A stretch of DNA of 64,000 bases, taken from positions 1,418,519 to 1,482,518 of the forward strand of contig NZ_CP006644.1 in assembly GCF_000512205.2 (NCBI RefSeq). The letters are read 5' to 3'. This stretch comes from Sphingomonas sanxanigenens DSM 19645 = NX02 (GTDB lineage: Bacteria > Pseudomonadota > Alphaproteobacteria > Sphingomonadales > Sphingomonadaceae). Position 1 is the stretch's first letter. Every line of letters starts with the position of its first letter. A model generated the notes under the pieces. It did no database searches. It was not told where the DNA came from and saw nothing but the letters and a program-made list of their open reading frames with translations. Positions 41,844-51,049 of this stretch are shown here, in pieces. Position numbers and translations under genes: made by a program.

Positions 41844-43823
41844 TCATGCGTCGATCGCTTCCTCGTCGAGCCGTGCCGCATTTTCCTGGATGAACGTGAA
41901 ACGATGCTCCGGGTTCCGGCCCATCAGCCGGTCGACAAGGTCGCGCACGCCGGCGCGCTCCTCATATTCCTGCGGCAGGGTGATGCGCAGCATGGAGCGC
42001 GTACGCACATCCATCGTCGTTTCGCGAAGCTGTTGCGGGTTCATCTCGCCGAGGCCCTTGAAGCGGCTGACCTCGACCTTCTTGCCCTTGAATTCGGTGC
42101 GTTCCAACTCGGCGCGGTGCGCTTCGTCGCGCGCATAGGCGCTCTTGCCGCCTGCGACCAACCTGTACAGCGGCGGCTGCGCGAGGTGGAGATGCCCGCG
42201 GCGGACGAGCTCGGGCATTTCCTGGAAGAAGAAGGTCATCAGCAATGTCGCGATATGCGCGCCGTCCACATCGGCGTCGGTCATGATGACGATCCGCTCG
42301 TAGCGCAGATTGTCGGGCACGCATTTGTCGCGCGTGCCGCAGCCGATCGCTTGGATCAGGTCGGCGATTTCCTGGTTGGCGAGGATCTTGGTGGTGTTCG
42401 CCGAGGCGACGTTGAGGATCTTGCCGCGAATCGGCAGGATCGCCTGCGTCTTGCGGTCACGTGCCTGCTTGGCGGAGCCACCGGCGCTGTCGCCCTCGAC
42501 GATGAACAATTCGGTGCCCGCCGGATCGTCCGCCGAGCAGTCGGTCAGCTTGCCGGGCAGGCGCAGCTTGCGGCCCGCGGTCGCGGTCTTGCGCTTGACC
42601 TCGCGCTCCGCCCTGCGGCGCAGCCGTTCGTCCATGCGATCGAGGACGAAGCCCAGCAGCGCGCGGCCGCGCTCCATGTTCTCATTGAGGAAATGGTCGA
42701 AATGGTCGCGGACGGCGTTCTCCACGAGCCGCGCCGCCTCCGGGCTGGTCAGCCGGTCCTTGGTCTGGCTCTGGAACTGCGGATCGCGGATGAACACGCT
42801 CAGCATCAGTTCGCTACCGGTCATCACGTCTTCGGGGGCGATGTCCCTGGCCTTTTTCTGGCCGACCAGCTCACCGAACGCGCGAATGCCTTTCACCAGC
42901 GCCGCGCGCAGCCCGGTCTCGTGCGTTCCGCCATCGGGGGTGGGGATGGTGTTGCAATACCAGCTATAGCTGCCCTCCGACCACAGCGGCCAGGCCACCG
43001 CCCATTCGACGCGGCCCTGCTCGTCCGGAAACGGATGGCGACCGGCGAAGAATTCGGTGGTCGCGCACTCGCGCTGCTCGAGCTGCGCGCGCAGATGATC
43101 CGAAAGCCCGCCGGGGAACTGGAACACTGCCTCGGGCGGCGTGTCGTCGCCGATCAGTTCGGGCGCGCATTTCCAGCGGATCTCGACGCCCGCGAACAGA
43201 TAGGCCTTGGATCGCACGAGCTTGTGCAGGCGCCCCGGCTTGAAATGCATCTCCCCGAAGATCTCCGTGTCGGGGACGAAGGTCACGCTGGTGCCGCGGC
43301 GGTTGGGGGTGCCGCCCAGCTTCTGCAGCGGGGTCATCACCGCACCGCGCGAGAAGCTCTGGCGGAAAAGTTCCTTGTTGCGCGCGACCTCGACCACCGT
43401 CTCGCTCGACAGCGCGTTGACCACGCTGACGCCCACGCCGTGGAGGCCGCCCGAGGTCGCATAGGCCTTGCCCGCGAACTTGCCGCCCGAATGGAGCGTG
43501 GTCATGATGACTTCGAGCGCCGACTTGCCCGGGAATTTCGGGTGCGGGTCGATCGGGATGCCGCGGCCATTGTCGACGATGGTCAGCCGGTTGCCGGGTT
43601 CGAGCAGCACCTCGATGCGGCTGGCGTGGCCGGCGACGGCCTCGTCCATCGCATTGTCGAGCACTTCGGCGGCGAGATGGTGGAAGGCGCGCTCGTCGGT
43701 GCCGCCGATATACATGCCGGGGCGGCGGCGCACCGGCTCAAGTCCCTCCAGCACCTCGATCGACGAGGCGTCGTAGGCGCCGGACGTGGGGATGGGGGCC
43801 GCGAACAGATCGTCGTCAGACAT
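41844..43823 (-). CDS. parE: DNA topoisomerase IV subunit B
   Basis: This 659-residue type IIA topoisomerase ATPase subunit has the GHKL motifs LDNAMDEAVAG, DNGRGIPIDPHPK and GGLHGVGVSVVNAL, and a TOPRIM domain with FIVEGDSAGGSAKQARDR, ILPIRGKILNV and MTDADVDGAHI. The short length without a GyrB-like insert and the FKGLGEMNPQQLRETTMD ending support ParE over GyrB. It unlinks daughter chromosomes with ParC, which is not in the window. Confidence 0.95.
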   Translation of the reverse strand: MSDDDLFAAPIPTSGAYDASSIEVLEGLEPVRRRPGMYIGGTDERAFHHLAAEVLDNAMDEAVAGHASRIEVLLEPGNRLTIVDNGRGIPIDPHPKFPGKSALEVIMTTLHSGGKFAGKAYATSGGLHGVGVSVVNALSSETVVEVARNKELFRQSFSRGAVMTPLQKLGGTPNRRGTSVTFVPDTEIFGEMHFKPGRLHKLVRSKAYLFAGVEIRWKCAPELIGDDTPPEAVFQFPGGLSDHLRAQLEQRECATTEFFAGRHPFPDEQGRVEWAVAWPLWSEGSYSWYCNTIPTPDGGTHETGLRAALVKGIRAFGELVGQKKARDIAPEDVMTGSELMLSVFIRDPQFQSQTKDRLTSPEAARLVENAVRDHFDHFLNENMERGRALLGFVLDRMDERLRRRAEREVKRKTATAGRKLRLPGKLTDCSADDPAGTELFIVEGDSAGGSAKQARDRKTQAILPIRGKILNVASANTTKILANQEIADLIQAIGCGTRDKCVPDNLRYERIVIMTDADVDGAHIATLLMTFFFQEMPELVRRGHLHLAQPPLYRLVAGGKSAYARDEAHRAELERTEFKGKKVEVSRFKGLGEMNPQQLRETTMDVRTRSMLRITLPQEYEERAGVRDLVDRLMGRNPEHRFTFIQENAARLDEEAIDA

Positions 43824-43996
43824 GGGCGAAGGCTATGGGGCCCCGAAGCGTTGCTGGCAAGGCATGGCCCCGCCGCGTAGCCGGATGGGCCTGTTGCATT
43901 CCGGCCACAGATGCGGCGCGAACGATCGGTGCCATGGATCGATCCCACGCCGTCTTTGTTCCTACCGGGCTTGAATGAGCGAGCATGGAGTAGCGT

Positions 43997-44836
43997 ATGC
44001 GTATCAAATATCTGGCGTCGGTTGCGGCGCTTGGCCTGGTGTCGGTGGCGATGCCGGCTGCGGCGCAGGAAGCGGCCACGGACGGCTTTTCCGGCGTTTA
44101 TGTCGGCGGATCGTTCGGTGCGACGCTGCAGCCCAATGATGGCGGCTCGCGCATCGATTTCGACACCGATCTGGACGGCGATTTCGGCGACACGGTCAAC
44201 ACCGCGTCAGGTGCCAACGCATTCTCACCGGGTTTCTGCGGTGGCCGCGCGCTGGGCTCGACCCGGGATGCAGGCTGCAGAAGCGATAAGGACGGCATCG
44301 AATATTACGGCCATGTCGGCTTCGACCGGCAGATGGGCTCCTTCGTCGTCGGCGTCGTCGGTGAATTCGGCAAGAGCGAGGCGGTGGACAGCGTCTCCGC
44401 GTTCAGCACGACGCCAGCCCGTTACACGATGACCCGCGAGTTCAAATATAATGCCGGCGCCCGCCTGCGTGCCGGTTATACGCCGAACGGCAGCACGCTC
44501 TTCTACGGCACGGGCGGCGGTGCCTGGGCCCGGATCAAGAACAGCTTCTCGACCAGCAACGGCGCCAATGCCTTTGCCGGCAGCGGCAATTCGGATGCCT
44601 GGGGCTGGAGCGCGGGCGGCGGTGTCGAGCAGAAGCTGGGCAGCCACTTCTCGGTGGGCCTGCAATATCTCTACACGAGCCTGAAGGACGATGATTATGT
44701 CGTCCGGGCGGGTCCCGGCACCGCGCCGCTGACCAACCCGTTCCGCCTCGTCAATGCGGACGGCACCGACTTCCAGCGGGGCGACGACAAGTTCAACACG
44801 CACAGCGTGCGCGCAACCGCTTCGTTCCGGTTCTGA
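43997..44836 (+). CDS. small outer-membrane beta-barrel protein
   Basis: This 279-residue exported protein has a signal peptide ending SVAMPAAAQ. Its mature part has alternating strands (GVYVGGSFGATLQ, YYGHVGFDRQMGSFVVGVVG, SAGGGVEQKLGSHFSVGLQY) and ends in phenylalanine (VRATASFRF), as BAM substrates do. It belongs to the OmpA-like/Omp25 barrel type. Two cysteines (GFCGG and AGCRS) may form a loop disulfide. Monocistronic with a strong terminator after it. Confidence 0.85.
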   Translation: MRIKYLASVAALGLVSVAMPAAAQEAATDGFSGVYVGGSFGATLQPNDGGSRIDFDTDLDGDFGDTVNTASGANAFSPGFCGGRALGSTRDAGCRSDKDGIEYYGHVGFDRQMGSFVVGVVGEFGKSEAVDSVSAFSTTPARYTMTREFKYNAGARLRAGYTPNGSTLFYGTGGGAWARIKNSFSTSNGANAFAGSGNSDAWGWSAGGGVEQKLGSHFSVGLQYLYTSLKDDDYVVRAGPGTAPLTNPFRLVNADGTDFQRGDDKFNTHSVRATASFRF

Positions 44837-44883
44837 CGACCAGACCCGCTTCCGCTTCGGCGGGAGCGGGTCCGAACGAAAAA

Positions 44884-44911
44884 GGCCGGCGCCTTCGCGC
44901 CGGCCTTTTTT
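44884..44911. terminator. bidirectional intrinsic terminator
   Basis: GGCCGGCGC-CTTC-GCGCCGGCC is a perfect 9-bp stem followed by TTTTTT on the plus strand and preceded by GAAAAA, which gives a T-run on the minus strand. It separates the convergent barrel-protein gene and gcrA and can serve both. Confidence 0.92.
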
Positions 44912-44914
44912 GTA

Positions 44915-45601
44915 TCAGCGAACGCGCGGGCCGCCGAAGGGCAGCGGCGGCGGCGGGCGGCGGTCGCGCCGGGGCAGTTGCGCCTGATAGGCCTGCCCGC
45001 AATGCTCGACGCAATAGGGAAAGCCGGGGTTCACCTGCACGCCGCAGAAGTGGAAGTCCGGCTCGCCCGGATGGCCCAGCGGCCACTTGCAGATGCGGTC
45101 GTTCAGTTCGAGCAGGCTGGTCTTGCCGGCGATGTCGGCGCTGGGCTTCGCCGGCACGAGGCGGCGGGGCGGCGCGGGCGGGATCGGTGCCTGCTGGTCG
45201 CCGGGGCCCTGACGCAGGAAGCCGCCGGGGCCGACCGAGCGCATCGCCGGTTCGGCAGGGCGGGGCGCGGCTTCGGCCGGGGGTGACTGCGGTTCGGCGG
45301 CGGCAGCGGTGGTCGCCGGGGCAGGGCGAGGGGCCGCTGCCGGCACCGGCACCGGCACCGGGGCAGGCACGGGTTCGGCGGCACGCGGCGGCGGCGGCGC
45401 CGCGGCGCGACGCTCCTCGGCCTTCGCCTCGCTATCGTTCGCCTTCACCGGTGACGGGCGCGACTGCAGGCCAAGCCGGTGCGCCTTGCCGATCACGGCG
45501 TTGCGGCTCACACCGCCGAGTTCCTCGGCGATCTGGCTCGCGGTCATCCCCTGTTCCCACATCGTCTTGAGCTGGTTGATGCGCTCGTCCGTCCAGGCCA
45601 T
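44915..45601 (-). CDS. gcrA: cell-cycle regulator GcrA
   Basis: This 228-residue protein begins MAWTDERINQLKTMWEQGMT with the DNA-binding helices SQIAEELGGVSRNAVIGKAH, the GcrA hallmark. A long Pro/Ala-rich linker follows (about 65-150), then a conserved C-terminal domain CKWPLGHPGEPDFHFCG and YCVEHCGQAYQ with cysteines and histidines that may bind metal or contact sigma-70. GcrA activates CcrM-methylated promoters in alphaproteobacteria. The ATG at 45601 is the family start. The linker is longer than in Caulobacter, as is common in sphingomonads. Confidence 0.94.
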   Translation of the reverse strand: MAWTDERINQLKTMWEQGMTASQIAEELGGVSRNAVIGKAHRLGLQSRPSPVKANDSEAKAEERRAAAPPPPRAAEPVPAPVPVPVPAAAPRPAPATTAAAAEPQSPPAEAAPRPAEPAMRSVGPGGFLRQGPGDQQAPIPPAPPRRLVPAKPSADIAGKTSLLELNDRICKWPLGHPGEPDFHFCGVQVNPGFPYCVEHCGQAYQAQLPRRDRRPPPPLPFGGPRVR

Positions 45602-45695
45602 CGGTCGTCCTTGTTCAAATATCTCTGCGGCCAAACATGGCCTGCCGATCAGTTCGTCTTGCGGGTTGGGCCGAACGCCGATAGGCGATCCGGCA

Positions 45696-46523
45696 ATGAA
45701 CGGCCAGCCCGAATCCGGAGTCCGCAACCCACCTGGCGTCCCGACCATCAGGAACGTCAACTGGGCAGGGATGCGTGCGCTCTATATCAAGGAGGTGCGG
45801 CGTTTCTTCAAGGTGCAGCTCCAGACGATCTGGGCGCCCGCGCTGACGACGCTGCTTTTTCTCGTCATCTTCACCGTCGCGCTCGGCCGTGGCGGCACGA
45901 CGGTGATGGGCGTGCCCTTCGCCGATTTCGTCGCCCCAGGCCTGATCATCATGGGGATGATGCAGGCCGCCTTCGCCAATGCCAGCTTCTCGCTGCTCGC
46001 CGGCAAGATCCAGGGCACCATCGTCGATTATCTGATGCCGCCGCTGTCCACCGCCGAACTGCTCGCGGCACTGGTCGGTGCCTCCACCACGCGCGCGGTG
46101 CTGGTCGGCCTCACCGTGTGGGTCGCGATGCTGCTGTGGCCGGGCGTCCACATTGTGCCCTCGCACCCGTTGAGCGTGCTGTGGTTCGGGCTGCTCGGCG
46201 CGGTGTTCCTGTCGACGCTCGGCGTGCTGACCTCGGTCTGGGCGGAAAAGTTCGACCATGCCGCCGCCGTCAGCAATTTCGTCGTCGGGCCGCTCTCGCT
46301 GCTGTCGGGCACCTTCTATTCGGTCGACCGGCTGAGCCCGGCCTTCCAGATGGTCAGCCACGCCAACCCGTTCTTCTACATCATCTCGGGCTTCCGCTAC
46401 GGCTTCCTCCAGCGCGCGGATTCGCCGATCGTCGCGGGTGCGGTGCTGATCCTGCTGATCAACCTCGTCTTGCTCGGCATTACCTATGCGGTGATCGCGC
46501 GCGGCTGGAAGATCAAGAACTGA
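45696..46523 (+). CDS. ABC-2 type transporter permease
   Basis: This 275-residue permease has six membrane segments, starts RALYIKEVRRFFKVQLQT and contains FADFVAPGLIIMGMMQAAFA and GTFYSVDRLSPAFQMVSHAN, typical of YadH/NodJ-like exporters. No ATPase gene is adjacent, so its partner is encoded elsewhere. It diverges from gcrA. ATG 45696 is chosen; longer in-frame sequence upstream overlaps gcrA and is not membrane-protein-like. Confidence 0.9.
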   Translation: MNGQPESGVRNPPGVPTIRNVNWAGMRALYIKEVRRFFKVQLQTIWAPALTTLLFLVIFTVALGRGGTTVMGVPFADFVAPGLIIMGMMQAAFANASFSLLAGKIQGTIVDYLMPPLSTAELLAALVGASTTRAVLVGLTVWVAMLLWPGVHIVPSHPLSVLWFGLLGAVFLSTLGVLTSVWAEKFDHAAAVSNFVVGPLSLLSGTFYSVDRLSPAFQMVSHANPFFYIISGFRYGFLQRADSPIVAGAVLILLINLVLLGITYAVIARGWKIKN

Positions 46524-46542
46524 CGCCGCGAGCGCCGGCGGC

Positions 46543-46851
46543 TCAGTCTGCCGCGGCGTTGCAGGTCAGGAGCGCGTCCGCCTCAAGTCCGGCGACGCCG
46601 ACACGATAGCTGGCGACGGTGCCGACGCTGCGCGCCAGCGTCTTGCAGGCGCGCATCATCGCTACGCCGCAGGTCTCGCCCGGGCCGCTGCACTGGCGTT
46701 CGGCGCACCGCCACAGCCGGTCCTCCACCACCACCTTTTCGGGCACGGCGACGCCATCGGCGAAGCGGACTTCGCCGGCGGTGCCCGCCCAGGCCGGCAT
46801 CGCCGCGGCGGCGAGGCAGCCGGCGGCTGCCAGGGATATCATGCGAACCAT
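46543..46851 (-). CDS. small secreted cysteine-containing protein (CC_3452-like)
   Basis: This 102-residue protein has a signal peptide ending AAAAMPAWA. The mature part contains RCAERQCSGPGETCGVAMMR and ends LEADALLTCNAAAD. The arrangement of cysteines and the RSVGTVASYRVG stretch resemble CC_3452-type proteins of Caulobacter and sphingomonads, a family without known function. A good AAGGAG ribosome site stands 6 nt before ATG 46851. Confidence 0.72.
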   Translation of the reverse strand: MVRMISLAAAGCLAAAAMPAWAGTAGEVRFADGVAVPEKVVVEDRLWRCAERQCSGPGETCGVAMMRACKTLARSVGTVASYRVGVAGLEADALLTCNAAAD

Positions 46852-46950
46852 CACACTCTCCTTGCGGACTGTTGACAATGGTTGCATTGTGCTACTGGAA
46901 TTTGAGACGATGAAGCGCTAGAACGCGCAAAACCTGTGTCGGTCGTCCAA

Positions 46951-47928
46951 ATGTCCATCGATCCGCTTGATGACGTCTTTTCCGCCATGCGAACCCGTAC
47001 CGCGCTTTACGCGCGGTTCGAAGGCAGCGCCCCATGGGGGGTGGAATTCATGCAGGGCCGCGCGGCGCGCTTCGGCCTTGTCGCGCAGGGCGGCTGCTGG
47101 CTGAGCGTCGACGGCGAGGCACCGGTCTGGCTCGAAACCGGTGACTGCTACGTGATCGCCTCGGGCCTGCGCTATGTGCTGCAGGACGATCCCGCCTCTC
47201 CCACCAAATTCTGCTTCGATGCCTTGCGCGAACATAAGCATCATGTCGTGCGGCACGGCGGCGGCGGGATCGCTGCGACCGTGATTACCGGCTGGTTCAT
47301 GTTCGACGAGATCAGTGCCCGGCCGCTCATCGATCTGATGCCGCGGCTGATCCTGGCGCGCGTGGCCGAGGATCAGTCGCAGATGATCCAGGCGACGCTG
47401 CAACTGCTCGCGTTCGAAACCGGAGAGCGCAACCTCGGTACCTCGATCGTCGTCAGCCGGCTGGCCGACATTCTCTTCATCCAGGCGATCCGCGCCTACG
47501 CCGATCGGGCCGGTGAGGAAGCGGGCGGCTGGCTGGGTGCGCTCGGCGATCCCCGGCTGGCACCCGTGATCGGCGCAATCCACGGCGCGGTCGACCATGG
47601 CTGGACAGTCGACGAACTCGCGCGGCTCGCCGGGATGTCGCGATCTTCGTTCGCCGCCCGCTTTCGCGCCCGCGTCGGCTTGACGCCGCTCGACTATGTC
47701 ACGCGCTGGCGGATGTATCGTGCCGGTACCATGCTGCGCCAGTCGGCGGAGCCGATCGCCGGCATCGCCTACCGCGTCGGCTATGACAATGAATCCGCTT
47801 TCTCGAAGGCTTTCCGCAGGGTGACGGGGGTGAGTCCGGGGCGGTATCGCCGCGCCTCGGGAGACAAGGCAGTGCCGGCGCCGCCCAGCACTGCGCTCAG
47901 GCAGGCGGAAGCGGCACTGGCGCGCTGA
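46951..47928 (+). CDS. AraC-family transcriptional regulator
   Basis: The 325-residue protein has an N-terminal cupin-like sensing domain (FGLVAQGGCWLSVDGEAPVW) of the AraC-binding type and a C-terminal double HTH: WTVDELARLAGMSRSSFAAR and EPIAGIAYRVGYDNESAFSK ending FRRVTGVSPGRYRR. Ligand and target are unknown. GTG 46936 is an alternative start. It diverges from the small secreted protein gene. Confidence 0.9.
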   Translation: MSIDPLDDVFSAMRTRTALYARFEGSAPWGVEFMQGRAARFGLVAQGGCWLSVDGEAPVWLETGDCYVIASGLRYVLQDDPASPTKFCFDALREHKHHVVRHGGGGIAATVITGWFMFDEISARPLIDLMPRLILARVAEDQSQMIQATLQLLAFETGERNLGTSIVVSRLADILFIQAIRAYADRAGEEAGGWLGALGDPRLAPVIGAIHGAVDHGWTVDELARLAGMSRSSFAARFRARVGLTPLDYVTRWRMYRAGTMLRQSAEPIAGIAYRVGYDNESAFSKAFRRVTGVSPGRYRRASGDKAVPAPPSTALRQAEAALAR

Positions 47929-47934
47929 TCGCCG

Positions 47935-48699
47935 TCACTTGCGGGGGGCGTCGCCCGAGAAGCTCAGCTGCAACTTGTTCGATGCGCGCGGCACATCCAC
48001 CTCGGCGCTGTTGAACGCCATCGTCGCGCGCGGCGCGATCTCGCGGCTGGGCGGGGTGATCGTCCAGCCATAGACCACGCGGCCGCTGGTATCGCGCAGT
48101 TCGGCGAGGATGTCGGGCACGCGCTGCGGGCTGTCGGTCGGGTTGACGATCCGGCCGCTGATCGCGAGCAGTTCGTTGCCGCTTTCCATCTCACGCCGTT
48201 CGGTCGTGGGCGGCTCGATCAGCAGCACCACGCGCGGCGCCGGCACCGAGAAGCCGAGGCGGCTGGCGAGATCGGCGGCGAAGGTCGGCGTGCCGAAATA
48301 GAACAGCGCGAGCACGCCCGCGATCAGCGCGAGCACGCCGCACGCGGCGACCCCTATCCAGCGGCGCGAGCGTCGCGGCTTCGGCAACGCGGGCGGGCTG
48401 GCGGCGGGCGGGCTGGCGACGGTGTCGGCCACCGGCTCTTCCACCGCGACGGCTGCGGGTTCCTCAGCCGCGTCGCCTTGCGTGGCCGGGGCTTCGGGCA
48501 CGGCATCGGCCGCTGCCGCATCGGCCGGGGTTTCGGCAGGAAGCGGGTCACCGGTTGGGTCTGCCGCCCCGTCCCCGTCGATGGGGGGCTGAAACCAGCT
48601 ATGCTTGCACGCCGCGCACCGCACCGAGCGCCCTTCCGCGCCGATCGCGTCGTCGGGCACGGAGTAGCTCGTCCGGCATTCGGGGCACTGCAGGATCAT
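47935..48699 (-). CDS. MJ0042 zinc-ribbon/DUF3426 membrane protein
   Basis: This 254-residue protein begins with a zinc ribbon (MILQCPECRTSYSVPDDAIG and RCAACKHSW), followed by a Pro/Ala/Glu-rich linker, one transmembrane helix (IGVAACGVLALIAGVLALFYF) and a C-terminal DUF3426-like domain (LLAISGRIVNPTDSPQRVPD). Function unknown; such proteins are common next to ftsE in sphingomonads. It diverges from ftsE. Confidence 0.88.
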   Translation of the reverse strand: MILQCPECRTSYSVPDDAIGAEGRSVRCAACKHSWFQPPIDGDGAADPTGDPLPAETPADAAAADAVPEAPATQGDAAEEPAAVAVEEPVADTVASPPAASPPALPKPRRSRRWIGVAACGVLALIAGVLALFYFGTPTFAADLASRLGFSVPAPRVVLLIEPPTTERREMESGNELLAISGRIVNPTDSPQRVPDILAELRDTSGRVVYGWTITPPSREIAPRATMAFNSAEVDVPRASNKLQLSFSGDAPRK

Positions 48700-48856
48700 C
48701 GTTCGCGGGCAGACTTTTCTGTCACTCTCGGGCGCCATCCACGCCGTCCGCTGCTTCTAAGCACCGTTGGCGCGCCGCTGGCAAGCGTCGAAGCATGGCC
48801 GCGGACGATCGCGGCCGCTTTACGCCGCACCTGCGGCTGTGCGATGGCGAGAGCGA

Positions 48857-49600
48857 ATGGGCGAACCGGGAAGCGGCTTGGGCAGCATCGTACAATTCGA
48901 GGATGTCGGGCTACGCTATGGCGCCGGGGGCGATGTGCTTTCGGGGGTCAGTTTCGCGCTGGCACCCGGCAGCTTCTATTTCCTCACCGGTCCCTCGGGG
49001 GCGGGCAAGACCTCGCTGCTGAAGCTCCTCTATCTGGCGCTGAGGCCCACCACCGGCACGGTGCGGCTGTTCGGTGAGGATGTCGCGCATGTTCCGCGCG
49101 CGCGCCTGCCCGCGTTGCGTCGCCGGATCGGTGTGGTGTTCCAGGATTTCCGGCTGCTGCCGCACCTTTCGGTCTTCGACAATGTCGCGCTGCCGCTGCG
49201 CGTCGCCGGGGCGGCGGATAGCGAGATCGCCGGGCCCGTGGGGGAAATGCTCGACTGGGTCGGGCTGGGTGACCGCGCCGGGGCGCGGCCCGAAACGCTG
49301 TCGGGCGGCGAGCAGCAGCGGGTGGCGATCGCGCGCGCGGTGATCGGCCGACCGGAGCTGCTGATCGCGGATGAGCCGACCGGCAATGTCGATGCGGAAA
49401 TGGCGGCGCGGCTGTTCCGCCTGTTCGACGGCCTCAACCGGCTGGGCACCACATTGGTGGTGGCGACGCACGACATCCACCTGCTGCAGGCGGTGGCCGA
49501 TCCGCAGATCATGCGGCTCGACCGCGGTCGCCTCGCCGACCCCACCGGCGCGCTGCGCTTCCCGCCGCGGCGGCAATCCGAAACGGGGGCGGCGGCATGA
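48857..49600 (+). CDS. ftsE: cell division ATP-binding protein FtsE
   Basis: This 247-residue ABC ATPase has Walker A GPSGAGKTS, the Q-loop motif GVVFQDFRLLPHLSVFDNVA, the signature LSGGEQQRVAIARA and Walker B LLIADEPTGNVD followed by VATHD. The pairing with FtsX fixes the identity. FtsEX couples ATP hydrolysis to activation of septal peptidoglycan hydrolases. The start is uncertain: ATG 48857 is used, TTG 48878 is possible. Its stop overlaps ftsX by ATGA. Confidence 0.92.
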   Translation: MGEPGSGLGSIVQFEDVGLRYGAGGDVLSGVSFALAPGSFYFLTGPSGAGKTSLLKLLYLALRPTTGTVRLFGEDVAHVPRARLPALRRRIGVVFQDFRLLPHLSVFDNVALPLRVAGAADSEIAGPVGEMLDWVGLGDRAGARPETLSGGEQQRVAIARAVIGRPELLIADEPTGNVDAEMAARLFRLFDGLNRLGTTLVVATHDIHLLQAVADPQIMRLDRGRLADPTGALRFPPRRQSETGAAA

Positions 49601-50520
49601 CGACCGCTGCGCGGATCGGTGACGTGATCGTCCGGTCGTTCGGCAGCGCGGCCGACCGCAAGCTGCTGCCCGAAGGCCGTTCGCTGGGGCCGATGCCCTG
49701 GGTGGTGGCGATCATGATGTTCCTGGCGGTGCTCGCGACTGCCGCCGGCATCGGCCTTTCCAACGCCGCCGGAGGGTTGCGTTCGGACCTTGCCGGCCGC
49801 GCGACGGTCCAGATCGTCGAGGCCGATCCTGTCCGCCGCGCGGCCGCGGCGAAGGCCGCAAGCGCCGCATTGCGCAGCATGCCCGGTATCGACGGCGTCC
49901 GTCGCGTGACCGATGCGGAGATCGCCGCGCTGCTCGAACCCTGGCTGGGCGCGGGCAGCATCGACGCCGATCTGCCGGTGCCCGTGCTGATCGATCTCGA
50001 CTTCGCGCCGGCGGACGAGGCGGCGGTGCTGGCGCGGATCGAGGCGGTGCTGGCGCGTGTCGCGCCCGGCGCGCGGATCGATCGCCACGCCGCATGGCTC
50101 GCGCCACTCTCCGGGCTGCTCGGCGCGTTGACGTTGCTGGCGGGCGTGATCGTTGCGCTGGCCGCTGCCGCCACCGCCGCAACCGTTGTGCTGACGGCGC
50201 GGGGCGCGCTCGACGCGCATCGCCAGACCATTGCCACCCTCCATCTGCTTGGCGAGACCGACGGCCGCATCGCCGGCCTCTTCCAGCGGCGCATCGGGCT
50301 CGACGCGCTGTTCGGCGGCATCGCCGGGGCAGCCGCGGCGATCGTCACATTGCTGGCGATCGGCGCGCGGATCGCGGCGGTCGGCGCGGCCGCGCTCGCT
50401 GCGGGCTCGATCGGCTGGGGCGGATGGCTGCTGCTCGCCGGTCTGCCGGTCGCCGGTGGGGTGCTGGCGATGACTGCCGCCCGGCTCACCATCCTGCGCG
50501 CGCTGGAACGTCTGCCATGA
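49597..50520 (+). CDS. ftsX: cell division protein FtsX
   Basis: This 307-residue membrane protein has the FtsX layout: one helix near residues 33-54 (MPWVVAIMMFLAVLATAAGI), an extracytoplasmic domain, then three C-terminal helices (LLGALTLLAGVIVALAAAAT onward) around the cytoplasmic HRQTIATLHLLGETDGRIAG loop. It is coupled to ftsE and to the next gene by ATGA overlaps. The extracytoplasmic domain presumably recruits an amidase activator such as EnvC. Confidence 0.9.
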   Translation: MTTAARIGDVIVRSFGSAADRKLLPEGRSLGPMPWVVAIMMFLAVLATAAGIGLSNAAGGLRSDLAGRATVQIVEADPVRRAAAAKAASAALRSMPGIDGVRRVTDAEIAALLEPWLGAGSIDADLPVPVLIDLDFAPADEAAVLARIEAVLARVAPGARIDRHAAWLAPLSGLLGALTLLAGVIVALAAAATAATVVLTARGALDAHRQTIATLHLLGETDGRIAGLFQRRIGLDALFGGIAGAAAAIVTLLAIGARIAAVGAAALAAGSIGWGGWLLLAGLPVAGGVLAMTAARLTILRALERLP

Positions 50521-51047
50521 TCCGCCGTGCCGCTTCGCTGCTGCTGATCGTCTGGGCGCTGGGCTTCGCCCTGTTCGTGGTGCTGTTGCCGCAGCCGCTG
50601 CCGCCGGCGCGGTCCGACGCGATCGTGGTGCTGACCGGCGGTCCCGGCCGGATCGAGCGCGGGCTGGCGCTGATGCGCCGCGGCCTGGCCAAGCGGATGC
50701 TCGTTTCGGGCGTGGCGCCGGCGGTGAAGCCCCACGAACTGGCCGCGCGCACCCGCGCACCGCTCGCGCTGTTCGATTGCTGCGTCGATCTGGGCCATGA
50801 GGCCGTCGACACGCGCTCCAACGGCGAGGAGACCGCGCGCTGGATCGCGGCGCGGCGCTATCGCAGCGTCCGTCTGGTCACCACCGATTGGCACATGCCG
50901 CGCGCCGCGCTGGAACTCCGGCATTCGCTGCCGCGTGACGTGACCGTGGTCGGCGATGCCGTGAAGAGTGACCCCAATTTCGGGATGCTGCTGATGGAGT
51001 ATAACAAATTCCTGCTGCGCCGCGCCGCCGTGCTCGTGGGGCTTTGA
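50517..51047 (+). CDS. YdcF-family (DUF218) membrane protein
   Basis: This 176-residue protein has an N-terminal helix and a DUF218 domain with AIVVLTGGPGRIERGLALM, KRMLVSGV, DTRSNGEETARWI and RLVTTDWHMPRAALELR. These proteins are implicated in cell-envelope metabolism; the reaction is unknown. It overlaps ftsX (ATGA) and the plsC-like gene, forming a four-gene envelope operon. Confidence 0.87.
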   Translation: MIRRAASLLLIVWALGFALFVVLLPQPLPPARSDAIVVLTGGPGRIERGLALMRRGLAKRMLVSGVAPAVKPHELAARTRAPLALFDCCVDLGHEAVDTRSNGEETARWIAARRYRSVRLVTTDWHMPRAALELRHSLPRDVTVVGDAVKSDPNFGMLLMEYNKFLLRRAAVLVGL

Positions 51048-51049
51048 GC